Positions 40,133 to 51,094 of a DNA stretch of 64,000 nucleotides are shown here, in pieces. The stretch is taken from assembly GCA_900323505.1 (NCBI GenBank), contig OOIN01000025.1:434001-498000 (forward strand), in the 5' to 3' direction. Under the pieces are notes generated by a model. It saw nothing but the letters and a program-made list of their open reading frames with translations, was not told the origin of the DNA and searched no databases. Each line of letters opens with the position of its first letter. Positions within the stretch are counted from its first letter, which is position 1. A program made the translations under genes and the position numbers. The stretch comes from Ustilago trichophora (Eukaryota; Basidiomycota; Ustilaginomycetes; Ustilaginales; Ustilaginaceae).

Positions 40133-42352
40133 ATGAAGTCTTTCACCTCTGCCGTCGGCGGCCTCCTCGGCGCCCTCGCCTTGGGAAGCCAGGTCGTTGG
40201 CGCCGTCCCCTTCCCGGCTGAGCTTAACAATGCTCCCAGTGGCGGTGCTGTAGCCAAGCAAGCCGATCTTGGCCCCATCCACATTCTCTTCCAGAACGAT
40301 CTCAGCAACAAGGCATCCACCGGTGCTCTTCTTCTCCCCAACTCGGTCACAGCCGACAGCGCTGCACAGGTATGCCAGCGTATCGGCGAGAAGCTCTTCC
40401 CCTACGACCAGTCGCTTCAAGGCGGCATCTCTTCCGACCTCATCGACCAGTTCAACTATCTTCGTCATGCTGGTACCATCGGCTGGTGGGACACCTACTG
40501 GCTCGACGGCGGTTCCAATAACGTTGTCGCCTACAAGGCCAGTCGTGGCTCAATCCGCCCCAATGGTCAGGGTGAGAAGCTCGGTGTTCTCTGCACCCAC
40601 AGTGCGCCTCCTACCGTCGTGCCTCGTCAGAATCCTTACGCCAACTCAAACGCCACTGTCCTTGGAGGCGACACGCGCATCTCTGTCCAGGCTGGTGATT
40701 ACACCCTCACCGGTTACCGTGATCGTCGCTCGTTCCGTTTCTTGGGTGTCCCCTTTGGTGACGCTCCCGTCGGTTCCAAGCGCTTCATGCACTCCACCCC
40801 TTACACTGGTAACAAGATGCTCGATGCTACTGCTTATCGCAATGCTTGCGTTCAGGCTGTCAGCCCCATCGGCCCCATGCCCATCGGCGAGGACTGCCTA
40901 AACCTCAACATCTACACTCCTTCGCTTGGATCTTACAGCAAGAAGGACCTCAAGCCCGTCCTCGTCGCCATCTACGGTGGTGCATTTGTCAACGGCCGCA
41001 ATGCCCTCCACTCGTACGATGGTGGAAACTGGGCTTCGCGATCCGACATTGTCGTCGTCACTATCAACTATCGTCTTGGTGCCCTTGGTTGGCTCGCTTC
41101 TGGTAACGATCTTCCTGGTAACGCCGGTACCAGCGACCAGATCCTGGCGCTCAAGTGGGTCAAGGAACACATTGCTGCCTTTGGCGGTGACCCCGACCGT
41201 ATTACCATCGGTGGTCAGTCGGCTGGTTCGGAAAGCATTGCATCGTTGATCTCTAGTTCGGCCGCCAAGGGTCTCTTCCACGCTGCTTTCATGCTCTCCA
41301 ACCCCTGGGCGCCTTGGATCAACCGCTCGGTACAGTCCAAGTTTGTCACACCTGCTGTCGCTACTAGTCTCAACTGCCCTACCAGCGGCAAGGCCATGGT
41401 CGAGTGTTTGCAAAAGATTGAGAATCCCGCTCTCTTTGTTCAGGGCGCCGCCTTTACCAACGCCACCAACGCTATTACTGTTGCGCTGGCCAAAGTGGGT
41501 CGTGCGAGCCTCTTCTCGGCCTCGATTCAGCCTTTCTTGCCTACCCCTGACGACCTCATCGACGACCAGTTCTTCTACCTCGCGGGCAACGGAACCATCC
41601 CCAACAATGTCCCCTTGCTCCTCGGCACCACCTCCGGAGAAGGTACCCCTTTCGTCTACTCGCTTCTCAACCAGACTCTTCCCAACATGCAACCCGCACT
41701 CGACAAAGCCCTCTCCGCCGTCTACCCGACCGATTTCATCCCCAAACTAGAGCAGACCGGCTTCTTCAACCTCGACCCTTCAAACGCCGACTCTGTCCGA
41801 GAGACCGTCTCCAACGCCTTTACCTACAACTTTTTCACCTGCCCCACCCAGCGCATTATGGATCTTGCTCAAAGGACTCGTCAATTCCCCAAGGTCTACC
41901 TCTACGAGACCGAGTCTGGTTACCCAGACACGGTTGGGGAGCCACCCAAGTGCGCTGCAGAGGGAACCGGTGTGGAAGTCTGCCACAGTGACGACATCAA
42001 GACGGTATTTGGCAGTTTGAACTATGAGGGCGTTGAGGTGAGCCAACAGTACCTGGACTTTGTCAGCTACAACGTGGATGCGTTCAGCGCCTTTGTCAGA
42101 CACCAGAGCCCCAATCCCACGCACGAATACCTCAAAGCACGAGGACGCAGCTACACGTACACAAAAAAGGTTCAACACTATAACCCCTGGAAGGCCTTCA
42201 CCGAACCTCTGCTCGAATCGGACCAGCAAAACACCCAGTACCTGTCCGCTCCCAACGGCATCACCAGAGGTGGAATCCCCGATAGACAGGTCTGCGACTT
42301 CTTCCACAACAATGGAAGATTGACTTATCAGTTGCTCGACAATTCGATTTAA
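40133..42352 (+). CDS. Secreted type-B carboxylesterase/lipase
   Basis: A 739-residue secreted alpha/beta-hydrolase that should cleave carboxylic esters or lipids outside the cell. Residues 1-24 are a signal peptide (MKSFTSAVGGLLGALALGSQVVGA). Residues ~25-185 form an N-terminal extension without a catalytic motif. The esterase domain starts at about 190 with FRFLGVPFGDAPVGSKRF, then EDCLNLNIYTPS, the oxyanion strand YGGAFVNG, the nucleophile elbow IGGQSAGSES (Ser363, GQSAG in place of the common GESAG) and HSDDIKTVFGS with the likely catalytic His618. Several Asn-x-Ser/Thr sites suggest N-glycosylation. The extension resembles that of basidiomycete carotenoid-ester-lipase-type enzymes, but substrate is not predictable. 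The gene is single-exon, about 270 bp from the converging HP-repeat gene. Confidence 0.9.
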   Translation: MKSFTSAVGGLLGALALGSQVVGAVPFPAELNNAPSGGAVAKQADLGPIHILFQNDLSNKASTGALLLPNSVTADSAAQVCQRIGEKLFPYDQSLQGGISSDLIDQFNYLRHAGTIGWWDTYWLDGGSNNVVAYKASRGSIRPNGQGEKLGVLCTHSAPPTVVPRQNPYANSNATVLGGDTRISVQAGDYTLTGYRDRRSFRFLGVPFGDAPVGSKRFMHSTPYTGNKMLDATAYRNACVQAVSPIGPMPIGEDCLNLNIYTPSLGSYSKKDLKPVLVAIYGGAFVNGRNALHSYDGGNWASRSDIVVVTINYRLGALGWLASGNDLPGNAGTSDQILALKWVKEHIAAFGGDPDRITIGGQSAGSESIASLISSSAAKGLFHAAFMLSNPWAPWINRSVQSKFVTPAVATSLNCPTSGKAMVECLQKIENPALFVQGAAFTNATNAITVALAKVGRASLFSASIQPFLPTPDDLIDDQFFYLAGNGTIPNNVPLLLGTTSGEGTPFVYSLLNQTLPNMQPALDKALSAVYPTDFIPKLEQTGFFNLDPSNADSVRETVSNAFTYNFFTCPTQRIMDLAQRTRQFPKVYLYETESGYPDTVGEPPKCAAEGTGVEVCHSDDIKTVFGSLNYEGVEVSQQYLDFVSYNVDAFSAFVRHQSPNPTHEYLKARGRSYTYTKKVQHYNPWKAFTEPLLESDQQNTQYLSAPNGITRGGIPDRQVCDFFHNNGRLTYQLLDNSI

Positions 42353-42508
42353 ACTCCTGTTTAAGGCATGAGAAAGTATTTGCTATTTTGTAGATATAGT
42401 GTAACGTGCTTCTGTTTGGCTTGTCACGTATCCTTCAATGTCCTAAGAGCAACGACATGTACATCAATCAAACGCACGCCTGGAAAAACTGAATCAATTA
42501 CGAACCCG

Positions 42509-42545
<37 letters not shown>
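42509..42545. repeat. Poly-A tract, 37 bases
   Basis: A perfect run of 37 A, followed by CAAAACAAAACC, in the short interval between the esterase stop and the stop of the converging HP-repeat gene. On the minus strand it is a T tract downstream of that gene. Its length could be an assembly or sequencing artefact. Confidence 0.85.
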
Positions 42546-42546
<1 letters not shown>

Positions 42547-42625
42547 AAAACAAAACCGAATGTGCTCAAATCAACGTGAATGATGAGCGGCTTTCAAACC
42601 CAACACTAGAGAGTCTTGATTTCAG

Positions 42626-43477
42626 CTAGAAGGAGGTTTGACGCCTTTCTTTGAGGTATGTTTGTGGGCGGGTTTTTTGGATTCCTTCTTGTGGGTTGCG
42701 TGGGTGGACTTGTGAGGCGGCGGATTGCTTGGCGCCTTGCTTGTGGTGGTTTACGGAGTCGCCGTGGGTCGATGGGTGGACCGGGTGAACAGGGTGTGCG
42801 GGGTGCTCAGGATGGGCGGGGTGGGCAGGGTGCTGAGGGTGAACAGGGTGGGCAGGGTGAGTCTTCTTAACCTTGACTTCGGCCTCAGCATCATCGCGCT
42901 TGATCTTTTCAGCACTAGCCTTGTTGGGGTGACTAGCGTGGGACAACTTATGAGCGGTTGACTGCTTCTCACCCTGCTTGTGCTTGTTGACTCCGTGAGT
43001 AGCCGGATGAGCAGGGTGGGCAGGGTGAACCTTCTTGTCCTTCTTAGCCGCCGCAGCCTTCTTCTTCTCCTCTGCCTTCTTGTAAGCAGCCTCGCTCTTG
43101 CCCTTGGTCCCCTTGTTCTCCTTGACCTTCTTTACCTTCTTCTCCTTCACCTCTCGCTTCTCCTCAGTCTTTACACCCTCTACGAGCTCCAGCAGCTTCC
43201 TGGAAGCCTCATTGTCACCGTACAGCCTCCTCACCTGCTCCTCACCGGCTTGGGCAACCACCTCACGGTGCAGCTTGGCCAGGGTGGGGATCTTGCTGGC
43301 GTACTCGGCCAAAAAGGCAGGAGAAGAAGGGTTGGCGTGCTCAAACTTGTTGATCAACTCCAAAAGCTGAGGCACTTTTCCCTTCTCTGCACCAACAGCA
43401 GCTGGAGAGTCTGCCGAAACAAAGGCAAGGGAAACAAGGACGGCAGAGAGGAGAGGGAGGAACTTCATTTTTGTCAT
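42626..43477 (-). CDS. Secreted His-Pro repeat protein with Kex2-like site
   Basis: A 283-residue protein of no known family. Residues 1-22 are a signal peptide (MKFLPLLSAVLVSLAFVSA from the second Met, 43468). Residues ~30-100 are an acidic-helical region (LLELINKFEHANPSSPAF, LRRLYGDNEASRKLLELVEG type). Then comes a Lys/Glu-rich stretch and two copies of a module: a run of HPxHP units, THG, HKQG, KQS. The first run is short (HPAHPAHPATHG), the second has about ten His-Pro steps. Between the modules sits Lys193-Arg194 followed by DDAEAEVK, a Kex2 site with Ste13-like dipeptides. This pattern suggests processing into His-Pro peptides in the secretory pathway; that is inference. A TATATAA lies about 175 bp upstream. 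Confidence 0.8.
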   Translation of the reverse strand: MTKMKFLPLLSAVLVSLAFVSADSPAAVGAEKGKVPQLLELINKFEHANPSSPAFLAEYASKIPTLAKLHREVVAQAGEEQVRRLYGDNEASRKLLELVEGVKTEEKREVKEKKVKKVKENKGTKGKSEAAYKKAEEKKKAAAAKKDKKVHPAHPAHPATHGVNKHKQGEKQSTAHKLSHASHPNKASAEKIKRDDAEAEVKVKKTHPAHPVHPQHPAHPAHPEHPAHPVHPVHPSTHGDSVNHHKQGAKQSAASQVHPRNPQEGIQKTRPQTYLKERRQTSF

Positions 43478-43651
43478 AGTAGAAACTTGCTGTAGAAGCT
43501 GTGTGGTTGGTTAAAGGAGAGTGGATAGTTGGCTGATGTTTGGATTGGGAACGGATGTGGTCTTGAAGAGAGCTAGTGGAGAGAGAGAGAGAGAGAGGTA
43601 GTGAATGATGAGGGGAACGTGCTGATTGTTACGCTACCGAGGAGGGGTTGG

Positions 43652-43658
43652 TTATATA
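43652..43658 (-). promoter_or_regulatory. TATA-like element upstream of HP-repeat gene
   Basis: The minus-strand sequence TATATAA lies about 175 bp before the start codon at 43477. Position and sequence fit a core promoter of a highly expressed secreted-protein gene, but this is not proved. Confidence 0.35.
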
Positions 43659-44867
43659 CAAGTGATGGGCATGAAAAAACACTTCCCAAACGGACACCCG
43701 TCAAAGCGCAATCACTCTGTACACATGTCTCTCTCCCCACGTTCAAACACTGCATCCTATACAAACCAGTGACCACTCACTGCAACTAAAAGGGCAGAAG
43801 AGAGAGAGAGGGAGAGGGAGAAAATGACAAAACACAGCTGCTCATCTTAGCTGCAACTTGGCATTGGTCCATTGTCGATCCAACCTGTCAAAACCCCGCC
43901 ACGCTTCAAGCCTGCGGTTCGCCTTGTTGAAAGTGAAAATCAAATTAGGCAATAACCCAAAACAAGGCGTCTTGTTTTGGGATGATTTTATTTTTTTAAA
44001 AAAAGACATCTTGTGTGGCTGTCACACCCCAAGCTGCACAGCTGCACCTCGTCGATCTCCGCCGACAAGGACGGTCGCGGGTTTATGCAGTCATGGGATC
44101 CGCCCAAGAGCGTCCAGGGTGTACCCGAGGTGTGGTGTTGTTGTTGTTGAAGTTGTTGTTGTTGGTTCCTGGGCTGGGACAAGAGAGAGAGAGAGAGAAT
44201 TGCCATTTCTCTGCGAGCCGCTTGGTTTTACCGTGTGGAGACAGGAGGAGGGTCACACAGGAAAGCGTTGCGTTGGGCGTACAGGAGGTTGTTGTTGCGT
44301 ATGCGCTGTCACACAGAGGTGCACAGGGCGCATGAGGGGAGTAACACAAGAAAAGTCTACCTATTGTCGCATCGGAACAGGACTGGCACAAAAAAAAACC
44401 CTCTCACAGCTCAATATCAGTCCCCCCTCAAACATCATCCTTGAGGGGGAATCAGAAACATCCTTCCAAGCATCCATTTCACTTTTCCTCTACCTCAGCG
44501 CAGGTAAAAAGGTGGGCAAACGGTTCTGCGAAGGATCGGAGTAATTCTCAAGGGTTTGTGCACAGTTGCAAAGTGCTGTTGATGGATACAATATTACAGC
44601 AACAGCGGAGTCTGGAACGGAAATAGAAAATGATGGTGTTGGTCTCGCCTCGCCTCACCTTGTCTTGCATCTGAGACGCTCGCGCGCGATTGTGAGGCTC
44701 ATTGTGACAGCAACTAACCCGGAGAGACAGGGGGCAAAAAGGAGTTGGACGGCAGAATGCATTCCTCGAAACCTATACATCTCATTTGTAGGGCCCTGTG
44801 TGCGCATAGAAGCAGCCGTTGTCCGTGTCCTTCCTCTTTGAGCGGTACATGGGATCGTTACTCCATA

Positions 44868-44875
44868 TGACGTCA
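44868..44875. promoter_or_regulatory. CRE-like palindrome TGACGTCA
   Basis: A perfect eight-base cAMP-response-type element in the interval between the HP-repeat gene and the AP-1 beta gene. Recognised in fungi by bZIP factors of the ATF/CREB class; use here is inferred. Confidence 0.35.
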
Positions 44876-45711
44876 AGTGACGAGAAAGTCATGATGTTAG
44901 TTGGCAGGAACTTGGAGATGCTTGGGCAGATACACGCAGCATGGTCAGTACAACTTCAAGCAGTCGCTCATGACTGTGGAAATGATGCAAAGCAGATCAA
45001 CAGTCACAACACCCGTCCAAGGGGAAGGGAGAGTGTGCGAGTGCATGTGTGTGCGTGTGTGAGAATGACACAAGAGGAAGGAGACAGAGCCCCTGCATTT
45101 GGGTAACAAGAGCCGCCGGTCGAGTCAAGACCGTCTCTTAGCGTGGGCTTCATGCAACCCGGACATCCCTGTCCAGTCTTGACCGAGCATGATTGACACA
45201 CAAACTTTCGCGCGACAGAAACAACATCTTGAATTTTGACTGGGAAAATGTTGGATCGAGCTCGCTGTACAATCAGAGTGCGAAAATTCGACAGCCAAGC
45301 ATGGATCAAGCGGCGAACAAAGGGGTCTCTCTCTCTCCGTGGCACAGAATTCCTCCACACTTTTTGGCCCACACACACACACAAACAACCCTGAATCCGA
45401 CAACGCAGCACGGGCCGAACACCTTCAACGCGCGCCAAGTGACTGCCCAGCTTGTGTCTTGCTTCCTTTCTTCCAATCTCAACTCACCTTCTACTTCCCT
45501 CGTCTCATCACCACATCGCTATCCCTTTGATCACTCTTGATCAGCCTCACAGCAGCTCTTATCGCTCTCTTCCGCAGCTTCTTCTTCCTTCTGCGCGCAC
45601 TCAGACTGAACAGCTATCCTCGAAACGGGTGCTTCGTTCCCAGCTGCAGCACCGCTCTGCCGACTCAACTCGCCCCCCTAACCACCCCCACCACCCACGC
45701 CGCTGCCCAAC

Positions 45712-47886
45712 ATGGCCGAGTCGGGCAAGGACGCCAAATTCTTCCAGCGCGGCAAGGTCGATGAGCTTCGCACAGAGCTCAACGCCGATAAAAAGGACAA
45801 AGGATGGGTGCGCAAGAAAACCGTCCTGAAAAAGATCATCGCCAATGCCACCATGGGCAACGACATGTCTGCCCTCTTCCCGGACGTCGTACAATGCATG
45901 AACATCCAAGTTCTCGAGATAAAAAAGATGGTGTATCTGTATCTCATCAACTATGCACGAGCCAAGCCGGACCTGGTGCCCAACGCTGTGCCGGGTTTCC
46001 TGTCGGATTGCAACGATAGAAATCCGCTAATCAGGGCTCTGGCGATCAGGACCATGTCGTATATCTATGTGCCGACGGTTTTGGCTGCGCTGATCGACCC
46101 GCTGAGGCACTCGTTGAAGGACGCCGATCCTTACGTCAGGAAGACGGCCGCAATCTGTGTAGCCAAGCTCTACATGCATGACAAGCGGCTTATCGAGAAA
46201 CATTCGTTCATTGGCATGCTCCGAGATCTCCTGGCAGATGCAAACCCCACAGTGGTCGCAAATGCCGTCGCAGCACTCGTCGAAATATCGGAACGTTCGG
46301 ACAACATTCAGCTCAAACTCAACCTCACCATCGCCTCGAAACTCGTCTCGGCCCTCGCAGAGTGTTCGGAATGGGGCCAGACCTACATCCTGGAAGCGCT
46401 GATGTTCTTTGTCCCCTCCGACTTTGCCGATGCCGAGATTTTGGCAGAGCGTATCGCGGTTCGACTTCAACATGCCAACTCTGCGGTCGTGCTCACCGCG
46501 ACAAAAGTCATTCTCTACCTGATGAATTACATCGCCAGTGCCGAGTTTAAAGAGTCTCTCTGTCGCAAACTCTCCCCACCCCTCGTCACTCTCTTATCCT
46601 CCGGGCCTGAGGTTCAGTATGTTGCACTACGGAACATCCTCCTCGTCATACAGCGACGACCCTTGGTGCTGCAGAACGAGGTCAAAGTCTTTTTCTGCAA
46701 GTACAACGATCCTATCTACGTCAAGATGGCCAAACTCGAGATCATCTATCGCCTCGCCAACGAACGCAATGTCGAGCAAGTACTTGCCGAGCTTCGCGAG
46801 TATGCCTCAGAAGTAGATGTCGATTTCGCTCGCAAAGCGGTCCGCAGCATCGGCCGACTAGCGATCAAAATCGAATCCTCGGCCGATCGATGCATCCAAG
46901 CCCTCCTCGCCCTCATCCAGACCAAAGTCAACTACGTCGTACAAGAAGCGATCGTCGTCATCAAAGACATCTTCCGCAAGTATCCCAACCGCTACGAGAG
47001 CGTTATCAGCACGCTTTGCGAGAATCTGGACAGTCTAGACGAGAGCGAAGCGAAAGCGGCTATGATCTGGATTATCGGACAGTATGCCGATCGGATTGAA
47101 AACAGCGATGAGCTGCTCGAAGATTTTCTCTATACATTTCTGGAAGAGCCGGTCGAGGTTCAATTTGCTCTGCTGACTGCGACGGTAAAGTTGTTTCTCA
47201 AGCGACCTACTGCGGGAGGAGAGTTGGTGCCCAAAGTGTTGAAGTGGGCGACGGAGGAGGTTGAGAATCCGGATTTGCGGGATCGTGGATTTATGTATTG
47301 GCGTCTGCTTTCGACTGATCCCGAAGCGGCGAGGGGGGTAGTGTTGGGTGGCAAACCGGCGATTAGTACAGAGACCGATCGAATGGATCGACAACTGCTG
47401 GATCAGTTGTTGTTGCATGGAGCCAGTTTGGCGAGCATCTTTCATCGACAACCGCAGACATTTATCAGGAACGCAAAGGCGAGATACGTCCCCGATTCTC
47501 CAGCATTGGACGAATCGGCACGCAGGTACGCTTCTGCTCATTTGTACAGCAAACCTGTTGTGAGAGGACCTATTCTCAACCCTTCCAGCCTAAACAGCAC
47601 CCCGGCAGCAAAGGCAACCAATGCAACGGAGGACAAGGTTGCAGAGAAACCCATGCAACAAGCAGATCAAGATGCAAAGCGGACGAACAATGATGAAAAT
47701 CATGCAGTGGAGGAGGACGGATCGCAAGGTGCAGGATTCAGAACCTCAAACGGTGCAACAGTAACAGCAGGAATGGGAGATGAAGAAGTAGACCCATACG
47801 CAATGCTAGGGGACGACTTTGGTTCTGCTGCCAACTCGAATTATCAAGCTGACAGACCAAGGCCCAACCCGTCATTTCTTGATTGA
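45712..47886 (+). CDS. APL2: AP-1 complex beta subunit (beta-adaptin)
   Basis: A large HEAT-repeat adaptin of 724 residues that forms the beta chain of a clathrin adaptor at the trans-Golgi/endosome. The N-terminal trunk is highly conserved: FFQRGKVDELRTELNADK, VLKKIIANATMGNDMSALF, DVVQCMNIQVLEIKKMVYLY, and DRNPLIRALAIRTMSYIYVP. The trunk ends around residue 610; then an Ala/Asn/Gly hinge (VRGPILNPSSLNS) follows and the C-terminal appendage seen in animal beta1 is missing, as usual in fungi (yeast Apl2 is 726). The conserved motif EVDPYAMLGDDFG is close to the end. AP-2 beta is the alternative, but fungal AP-2 beta is more divergent. Single exon; start has AACATGGCC context. Confidence 0.9.
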   Translation: MAESGKDAKFFQRGKVDELRTELNADKKDKGWVRKKTVLKKIIANATMGNDMSALFPDVVQCMNIQVLEIKKMVYLYLINYARAKPDLVPNAVPGFLSDCNDRNPLIRALAIRTMSYIYVPTVLAALIDPLRHSLKDADPYVRKTAAICVAKLYMHDKRLIEKHSFIGMLRDLLADANPTVVANAVAALVEISERSDNIQLKLNLTIASKLVSALAECSEWGQTYILEALMFFVPSDFADAEILAERIAVRLQHANSAVVLTATKVILYLMNYIASAEFKESLCRKLSPPLVTLLSSGPEVQYVALRNILLVIQRRPLVLQNEVKVFFCKYNDPIYVKMAKLEIIYRLANERNVEQVLAELREYASEVDVDFARKAVRSIGRLAIKIESSADRCIQALLALIQTKVNYVVQEAIVVIKDIFRKYPNRYESVISTLCENLDSLDESEAKAAMIWIIGQYADRIENSDELLEDFLYTFLEEPVEVQFALLTATVKLFLKRPTAGGELVPKVLKWATEEVENPDLRDRGFMYWRLLSTDPEAARGVVLGGKPAISTETDRMDRQLLDQLLLHGASLASIFHRQPQTFIRNAKARYVPDSPALDESARRYASAHLYSKPVVRGPILNPSSLNSTPAAKATNATEDKVAEKPMQQADQDAKRTNNDENHAVEEDGSQGAGFRTSNGATVTAGMGDEEVDPYAMLGDDFGSAANSNYQADRPRPNPSFLD

Positions 47887-48089
47887 GATAGCCCAAGATC
47901 GGCAGGCGATCTCTTGCAATGCAGTCCTGAGTTGTCAACTTCAGACAAACGTGTGTGTGTGTGTGGTATGAAGCTCGTATTGTCTATCGGAGGTGCTGTC
48001 AATGCGTGTGTCTAGGTGTCGTAAAATATTGAGTGTCCAAAAATCAGCATCGTATCTAGTCATTCCAAGCTTTAGGTAAAGCCGCCATT

Positions 48090-50627
48090 TTAGGCATGAT
48101 GAGAACTGTTCGACGTAGGCAAAATCGCCCCAGATCCACCACCATTACCATTCTTAACACTGCTCCACATACTCCACCTCCTCCTTCCTCCTTCTTTCCC
48201 ATTTCCCTCCTCACCATCTTCCTCCTCTCCATCATCCGCATTACTCCTCAACAACGAATATCCCCCATTCCCACCCGATCTACCATACCCACTCCCCCAC
48301 CCTCTCCCACTTCCTCCCGTCACCGTATCAACCAGAAACGTAAGTACATCACAATGCCCCGGCGCCACCTCAGCCGGTAAATCGTACAAAGTCGCATAGT
48401 CCAATCCGAGATCTTGACCCTTGGACCAGAAATCTTTGCAGTTGCTCAACATTCCATGGTCAAAAGGATTCGCTGCTCCCTTGGCCCTTTTCAACCCTTC
48501 ACCCGCTTTTCCGCGTGTATAGAGATCCAGTCCTACAACGGAAAGCAACCAGCTACCGGAAGAAGAACAGATTCGCTTGAGCATTCCCAACTTAGAGTGA
48601 GAGTGTCCGTGCGCATGCGACGAGGTGGGCAGAGCAGAGTCTTCCAAAGAGGAGGAGCCGATTTGACCGCCGTTGTTGGTGTCGGATTGTTGTTTTTGTT
48701 GGATTCCTTGCAGACGATCTGTGGCGGAAGAGCCAGGTTGGGCGCGGGACTGGGCAGAGTGCTGGGCGATAAAGTTGGTCTGTCCAGCATAGCTCTGTCC
48801 ACCTTTTCCACCCATGAAGCCAAAGCGGCCCAAATTCGACACTTCCAAAGTGGTCATCTGCCTCATAATCTGCCAAGCTTGCGCAACGACCAAAATCACC
48901 GTCCATGTCAATTGCAACCCCGCCCACACGGCCACCCCCAACAGGAACGGATCGTACGTCGTTGCCGTGCACAAGAACCTGAATGGCAAATGGCACGTTT
49001 CGTAGGTCGAATCCGGCAGCGGGTCGTAGGGTGGAGCGTTGATCGAGTAATAAACGACGGTGAGGTAGATGAACTGCAAGATGCCTATGACGAGGGCGAG
49101 CACGAAGAGAAGAAATTGGCGGTGGTTCTCAATGCCGATGCAGTTGGCGACCCAGGGACAGTGGTGGTCGTGACGGGCGACGCAGCGCTTGCAGAGTTTG
49201 CAGTGCTTGGAACGGATAGGTTTGCGAGCCATGCATGCGACGCAGTAGGTTTGACCGTTGAGACGGCCTTGTTGTGCGAGTTGGGTGACGATCTCTCGGC
49301 GATGCAGGGCGGAAGGGGCGAGAGGCGCATAGCCCGGTGAGATGGAGGCCGCGCGGAAGAGATTCCACGAGCAAACGATGAGCGAAAGTGCAAAGAAGAG
49401 GTTGTTCGAAGCATACCCAGGTGTACCAGAAGCGAGCTTGCGCGCCCACTCCCAACCAACCCATACAATCGACCCAGACACAATGGCCAAAAAGTAGTTG
49501 GACCTCTGCAGAAAGTCGTGTACCTGCGGATCCAGGATGACGCGAGTCACGATATGATGCATACCAAAGAACTCGGCCGCTGCGAATGGTGCAGCCGTAT
49601 ACCAAGGCAACGAGGCAAACGTAGCAAAGATGAAACCCAGCGCTGCGAAGGGTACAAACATGACCGCTAGACGAGCCGTGCGATCGTTGCTGGAACCGAA
49701 AGTACGCTGTTTGCGACGACCATCTTCTTCGAGTCCAATGTCGGCCAATGCTTTTCGATAGGCACCGATGGATTTGAGCTCTATCGCCATGTCGCGTGGT
49801 GTCTTTCCGGAATCTTCTTTGGCAAGAAGATCTGCTTTGGCATCGGCGAGAAGGCGGATGCAGAGTCGGTTGCCTTTGACTACGGCCCAGTGCATGGCTG
49901 TTAGACCGGCACCGTCACGCTTGTGGACGTCGGAGCCGTGCTTGAGAAGGATGTCGACGGAGATGGCATCGCCCTGGTAGGCGGCCCACATGAGAGCGGT
50001 GTGACCTTGGGAGTCGGTCGAATCGAGGCCTTCGGGCGAGCTGAGGGATGGCTGCTGGAGCATGAATATGAGTGGCATGACCGCGCTCGAGTGTACAGTG
50101 AGGTGGAGCGCGTTGAAGCCTTGTGAGTCGGTGATAGTCGGATCAGCACCACGAGAGCAAAGCAGCTCTAGTACGTAGACATGTCCATTTCGAGCAGCCC
50201 ACTGCAGTGGACTCGCGACGAGGTCACCCCCAAGCGCATCTACCTCAGCACCATGATCGAGGAGATAGCGACATGTTGCGAGCTGTGCGTTGATGGCGGC
50301 CCAATGCAAAGGGGTGATGTTGTCATCGTCTCTATCATGGACTGTAGCCCTGCCCGAGTCGACAAGACGCATGATGGCGGGGAGATCACCTCGTTGTGCT
50401 GCTGTATGGATGTTTAATGGCATCTGATCCTGACCAGGGGTGAATGCGCGATTGAGAGCTCGACCCGCAGAACCATTACTGCTGGTAGGGGCGTCCAACG
50501 AGCCATTGCCATCCTGTTGTGTAGGTGATGATCTTGAGGCGAAGAGAGGATCGGATTGGCCGTCGACGTTGGAGACAGCTACGGCTTGTGTCGCCGACGA
50601 GTTGAGCGGTGTTCCTGGCGCAGCCAT
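48090..50627 (-). CDS. AKR1: Palmitoyltransferase AKR1 (ankyrin-DHHC)
   Basis: An 845-residue Golgi/endosomal S-acyltransferase. Residues ~45-300 are ankyrin repeats (five to six), including [40 protein letters not shown] and [20 protein letters not shown]. Several membrane spans follow, then the Cys-rich domain ending [17 protein letters not shown] with the catalytic Asp-His-His-Cys at 487-490, and two more spans. The long C-terminus is disordered with Gly-rich segments. The frame is open 29 codons upstream without an ATG; the ATG at 50627 (CAATCATGGCTGCG) is the sensible start. In fungi Akr1 palmitoylates Yck-type kinases and pheromone-signalling proteins; targets here are inferred. It faces RMD1 across a divergent promoter. 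Confidence 0.92.
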   Translation of the reverse strand: MAAPGTPLNSSATQAVAVSNVDGQSDPLFASRSSPTQQDGNGSLDAPTSSNGSAGRALNRAFTPGQDQMPLNIHTAAQRGDLPAIMRLVDSGRATVHDRDDDNITPLHWAAINAQLATCRYLLDHGAEVDALGGDLVASPLQWAARNGHVYVLELLCSRGADPTITDSQGFNALHLTVHSSAVMPLIFMLQQPSLSSPEGLDSTDSQGHTALMWAAYQGDAISVDILLKHGSDVHKRDGAGLTAMHWAVVKGNRLCIRLLADAKADLLAKEDSGKTPRDMAIELKSIGAYRKALADIGLEEDGRRKQRTFGSSNDRTARLAVMFVPFAALGFIFATFASLPWYTAAPFAAAEFFGMHHIVTRVILDPQVHDFLQRSNYFLAIVSGSIVWVGWEWARKLASGTPGYASNNLFFALSLIVCSWNLFRAASISPGYAPLAPSALHRREIVTQLAQQGRLNGQTYCVACMARKPIRSKHCKLCKRCVARHDHHCPWVANCIGIENHRQFLLFVLALVIGILQFIYLTVVYYSINAPPYDPLPDSTYETCHLPFRFLCTATTYDPFLLGVAVWAGLQLTWTVILVVAQAWQIMRQMTTLEVSNLGRFGFMGGKGGQSYAGQTNFIAQHSAQSRAQPGSSATDRLQGIQQKQQSDTNNGGQIGSSSLEDSALPTSSHAHGHSHSKLGMLKRICSSSGSWLLSVVGLDLYTRGKAGEGLKRAKGAANPFDHGMLSNCKDFWSKGQDLGLDYATLYDLPAEVAPGHCDVLTFLVDTVTGGSGRGWGSGYGRSGGNGGYSLLRSNADDGEEEDGEEGNGKEGGRRRWSMWSSVKNGNGGGSGAILPTSNSSHHA

Positions 50628-51094
50628 GATTGCTTTTGTAGCCAGTCCCGAAGACGGATGAAGGTGAACTTGTCGTCGTTCTGGCTGATTTACAAGCGCA
50701 TGGTCTTTCGTCACCTATCGGAAGGTGTGATAGGATCCAGGTCACGGATGCTGGAATCAAGGCCGAGTTGCAATCCAATGGCGAAGTTTGCTTGCTCTGA
50801 GGGTCCGAATAAGTTGCCCGAAAGATGATGGTTGTGTTAGAGATGACGATGGTGCAAAGAGAAAAGGCTCACTGGTGCTCCAACAAGCTCCACACCAACA
50901 CAGGTCTTGGTTTGAGCTTTTTCTTGCTACTGCATCACCCTGTCACACGCGGTTGGAAATTGAGGGTCCGTCCCGTCTCGGGCAGTGCTGCATCACCGCT
51001 TTCTTCGGCTTGGGATTTCCGGCCCATGCGTTTCACGTCATCGGGACAGTGCCAATCGGGCTCACCCTTCTTTTTCCTCCACTTTTCTCTTGAC

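Larger units (their letters stand above)
43478..45711. promoter_or_regulatory. Divergent promoter, HP-repeat protein / AP-1 beta
   Basis: A 2.2 kb interval with a (GA)n run at 43579-43596, a TATA-like element and a perfect CRE palindrome TGACGTCA at 44868-44875. The right 250 bp is pyrimidine-rich leader of the adaptin gene. Several frames up to 228 codons exist but look non-coding. Confidence 0.45.

Noticed and set aside
43858..44544. A 228-codon frame upstream of AP-1 beta
   Set aside because: Codon use is erratic, GA and GTT runs are translated into low-complexity residues and no homology is apparent.
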